A stretch of DNA of 64,000 nucleotides from the NCBI RefSeq assembly GCF_000002995.4, contig NW_025062476.1:12088501-12152500 (forward strand), written 5' to 3'. The notes under the pieces are model-generated. The model made no database searches. It had not been told where the DNA came from and saw nothing but the letters and a program-made list of their open reading frames with translations. Source of the DNA: Brugia malayi. Its lineage: Eukaryota > Nematoda > Chromadorea > Rhabditida > Onchocercidae. The translations under genes and the position numbers were made by a program. Shown in pieces: positions 61,567 to 64,000 of the stretch (its first letter is position 1; each line of letters opens with the position of its first letter).

Positions 61567-62248
61567 TTGTATACATTTCATTTCAATTTAATTTTTAAAA
61601 CTTTTAATATTCTGAATGTTATTTTTCACATACATATATATATAAATTGTAGATTGTAGAATTTTAAATGATTATTTGATACATTTTGATAATAATTATA
61701 TATTTTTGTGTTAATAATTTATAATTTACCCAAACTTTTCACTTTGAATAATTATTTTTCTTTCATTTACGCAATAATTTCTAATTTCTGGTTGGAATTT
61801 TTTTTTTTTTTTTTTTTATTGAAATTAATATTTACTGTTTTTATATGAAATTGAAATGAAAATTTCAGTGTTTTAAATCTATTTGTGCAATATTACATTT
61901 AATTATTTATTTTCAACAACAAAAGAAAAAAAAAAAACCATTTTATTCTTTGATCTTTATTCTTGGACTTTATGGAAAAGTATGAAATGAAAATTGAAAA
62001 AAAAATTATGCAAATAGCCAAAAGAAAATTACTGAATTCTTGTTTGTAATTGAAATTTCAATTTGTTATTGAAATTTGAAGCTAAAATTAGGTTTAAAAT
62101 TTAAAGGAAAAAGAAAAGTAAAATTAAATATGTAATGTGATTGAATCATTTTGCGAATTTTTTTCTATTTTCATTTTTATTGCAAGAAAAGAGTAATGTT
62201 TTTTGCATAGCACTTGCATATGTTATTCAATGTGTTATATATTTGAGT

Positions 62249-62345
62249 GAGATGAAGGAGAGAGAGAGAGAGAGAGAGAGGAAGAGAAAGAGAGAGAGAG
62301 AAGTTGATTATAGTTGTTTAGAAGATATAGGGAGAGAGAGAGAGA
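62249..62345 (+). repeat. GA-tract cluster 1 upstream of the PLD-like gene
   Basis: GAGAGAGAGAGAGAGAGAGA, GAAGAGAAAGAGAGAGAG and, after a 40-bp spacer, GGGAGAGAGAGAGAGAA. Two more GA tracts follow at 62439-62494 and 62790-62834, all purine-rich on the plus strand. Confidence 0.9.
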
Positions 62346-62438
62346 ATAGTGAAATTTTGTGAAATAAAGCTATGCTTTAAAAAAAAAAAAAGCTAAAACG
62401 AATGTGTGTAGTAGATTGAAGTTTTAATAAAAATTCGA

Positions 62439-62460
62439 AGAGAGAGAGAGAGAGGGGGAG

Positions 62461-62491
<31 letters not shown>

Positions 62492-62494
62492 AAA
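62439..62494 (+). repeat. GA-tract cluster 2
   Basis: AAGAGAGAGAGAGAGAGGGG, then AGAAAGAAAGAGAGAGAG continuing as GA repeats. Confidence 0.9.
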
Positions 62495-62785
62495 TGATTT
62501 GAGTGATTGTGAGCATCTTATCTTTACCCAGAAAAAAAAAATGGTTTAAAAAGAAAAATCATTGATTGAATTGTATCAGTTAAATTTATACTTTTAGTAT
62601 TTTGCTTAATTAAATTAATTTGTTTTAGATTTTTTTTTTTCTTGGAAAAGTAAATTGTTTCACATTAAATTTTGTTTTTATTTATTCTTTATCTATGTAC
62701 TAATTTCTATTCTATTCCATTCATTTTAATTTCAGATTAAGCTAATTTTCAATGTGAAAAAGAAAAATGAGCGCTAATAAAAAAG

Positions 62786-62834
62786 ATAGAAGAGAGGAGA
62801 GAAAGAGAGAAAGAGTGAGAGAGAGAGAGAGAGA
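62786..62834 (+). repeat. GA-tract cluster 3
   Basis: AGAAGAGAGGAGAGAAAGAG, then AGAAAGAGTGAGAGAGAGAG. It lies about 420 bp upstream of the predicted PLD-like start codon. Confidence 0.9.
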
Positions 62835-63161
62835 TTTAATCTTTTATAAATTAACTTAAGCAATAGCTTAACTTCCGTCAGTTAAGATTATATAATGCTT
62901 AAAAGTTAGTAGACGAATTAATAACTGAAAAATAAATTAAATTAATTGCCATAAATTGACGAAGTGAATTATTTGTAAATAAGCAATTAATCTACTAAGA
63001 TTAAATTTCCTTTTTTTTTTTTGCTTTTATTACTTTTTTTTTAAATTATTGTTATTATTCTCATAAATCGCAGTATTAAAATAAAGAAATGATTTGCAAT
63101 TTTTTTTTTTTTTTAAAAAAAATTTTTTACTATAGATTAATTGATGATTTTTTTTTTTTTT

Positions 63162-63170
63162 TTGTTTCAG
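63162..63170 (+). promoter_or_regulatory. Candidate spliced-leader acceptor of the PLD-like gene
   Basis: A poly-T run followed by TTTGTTTCAG ends at 63170, 88 bp before the start ATG at 63259, with no ATG between. A strong 3' splice site with no evident upstream coding exon fits trans-splicing; a 5' UTR intron is the alternative. Confidence 0.5.
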
Positions 63171-63258
63171 ATAATTAGCGCATAATCTTTACAAGTAATA
63201 TCGAATGTTTCATCTAGCTTAAAAGATTTAATTTTGTATTCAAGTTATCTTATTTTGA

Positions 63259-63848
63259 ATGGCTGATGGAAGTGATCATGAAGATTTCGATGGTTTTGCT
63301 TGTGATTGTATCGTATCTCAACTCTATGAAGCATTACCTGGTTCACCAAGTTATAAAAGTATGTTTATTATTCATAAAAATTCAAAAAATGATTCATAGG
63401 AGATGATTCATTATTTATTTATTCATTGGTTACATGAATTCATTAATATTCTTCTTTTTTAAATGAATAGCTATTCCGAAATTTGTCTATTACTAGAGAA
63501 TTTACGATTTTAATCTCATTTTTTTTTTCTTTTTTATCTCTTTCCTTTCTTTTTTTCTTCCTGTAAAATCATTGAATTATAAAATATAAAGTTTTTAATA
63601 TATTATCTCGCTGAATAATAATTTAACGATCACTTTGGCTTTGCTTTTATCCAAAACATTTTTTGTAGATTTTGAAATATTAGTTTTAATATTGTTTCAG
63701 TTGGTATTGTACCCTATCTATCAACATATGATACTCAAGATCAAGCACGACATCGTGGTTATTGGATTCCCGGTGTTCCGGTAAAAGCTCGAATAACTGA
63801 TGTAAAACGAGATGAAAAATTTGGATTGCATCTTATAAATGCTTATTT
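63259..63848 (+). CDS. pld-1: Probable phospholipase D1-like, N-terminal part only
   Basis: Two exons are visible, 63259-63358 and 63701-63848, joined in phase 1 with donor GTATGT and acceptor TTGTTTCAG. The second exon ends at donor GTAAGA in phase 2 and the gene runs off the window. The protein begins MADGSDHEDFDGF; exon 2 reads YLSTYDTQ, then GYWIPGVPVKARITDVKR, and LHLINAYL. This matches the stretch just before and into the PX domain of animal PLD1/PLD2, where a TQ motif is followed by (S/P)GxPIKAxVxEVER and then NLYTIEL. The expected PX, PH and HKD catalytic motifs lie outside the window, so the call rests on about 80 residues of remembered similarity. Another PX-domain protein is the main alternative. 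Confidence 0.5.
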
Positions 63849-64000
63849 GTAAGATTTCAAATTTAATAATCATACTGTGTTAGTAAATAAACAGTTCATT
63901 TAACTGCATTTTCACTACATTTCAAAAAAAAAAAAAAAAAGAAAAACTTTTTCATTATTTTAATTAATTATCTATTCAGTAACTTTTTTTTTTTTTCATT

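Larger units (their letters stand above)
43044..63258. other. About 20 kb gene-poor region
   Basis: Between the 5' end of the PP2C-like gene (-) and the PLD-like gene (+) I found no exon set with family motifs. The sequence is extremely AT-rich with many A/T runs, GA/CT tracts, microsatellites, the 41-bp minisatellite and old tandem duplications (listed separately). It could be divergent intergenic DNA or contain long 5' introns of either gene. The open frames here are short and low-complexity, and I treat them as chance. Confidence 0.65.

Noticed and set aside
62141..62362. Arg/Glu-rich ORF that resembles an RS/RED-type splicing protein tail
   Set aside because: It translates the GA microsatellites upstream of the PLD-like gene, unlike the real RED-rich tail of prp-38.

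Overview
This 64 kb window is very AT-rich eukaryotic DNA and is best explained as nuclear genome of a parasitic-type nematode, probably a spirurid or filarial relative. The evidence is short-to-medium introns with GT(R)AG or TTTCAG-type borders, frequent homopolymer A/T runs, a major sperm protein (MSP) domain gene, an NSY-1/ASK1-type MAP3K, and splice-acceptor sequences directly upstream of start codons of the kind used for spliced-leader addition. The species assignment is inference. I found no rRNA, convincing tRNA, CRISPR or intact transposon. All gene models were built by eye from six-frame translation, splice-site phase and remembered family motifs; no searches were run.

Layout. 1-2.5 kb: AT-rich intergenic DNA with a 42-bp minisatellite and a GT microsatellite. 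2.56-3.76 kb (-): GSKIP-like GSK3/PKA-binding protein. 4.95-7.19 kb (+): PRPF38A spliceosomal protein, head-to-head with GSKIP. 7.80-9.30 kb (-): small MSP-domain protein. 10.6-15.6 kb (+): a ten-exon tetraspanin whose introns contain decayed copies of its own exon edges. 16.8-20.9 kb (-): an SNM1/Artemis-type metallo-beta-lactamase/beta-CASP protein that has lost most metal ligands. 21.7-22.8 kb: 48-bp minisatellite. 23.4-35.4 kb (+): complete nsy-1/ASK1 MAP3K, 29 exons, phase-consistent throughout (1512 aa). 37.2-43.0 kb (-): 13-exon PP2C-like phosphatase (818 aa). 43.1-63.2 kb: about 20 kb with no supportable protein-coding gene, holding a 41-bp minisatellite, polypurine/polypyrimidine tracts and old tandem duplications. 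63.26 kb to the end (+): first two exons of a probable phospholipase D1-like gene running off the window.

The genes do not form a pathway. A phosphorylation theme (GSKIP, NSY-1, PP2C) is probably coincidental. The most interesting biology is the apparently catalytically dead SNM1-family protein, the repeated exon-edge duplication in the tetraspanin, a probable alternative truncating exon in nsy-1, and the minisatellite whose every unit carries a consensus 5' splice site on the minus strand.
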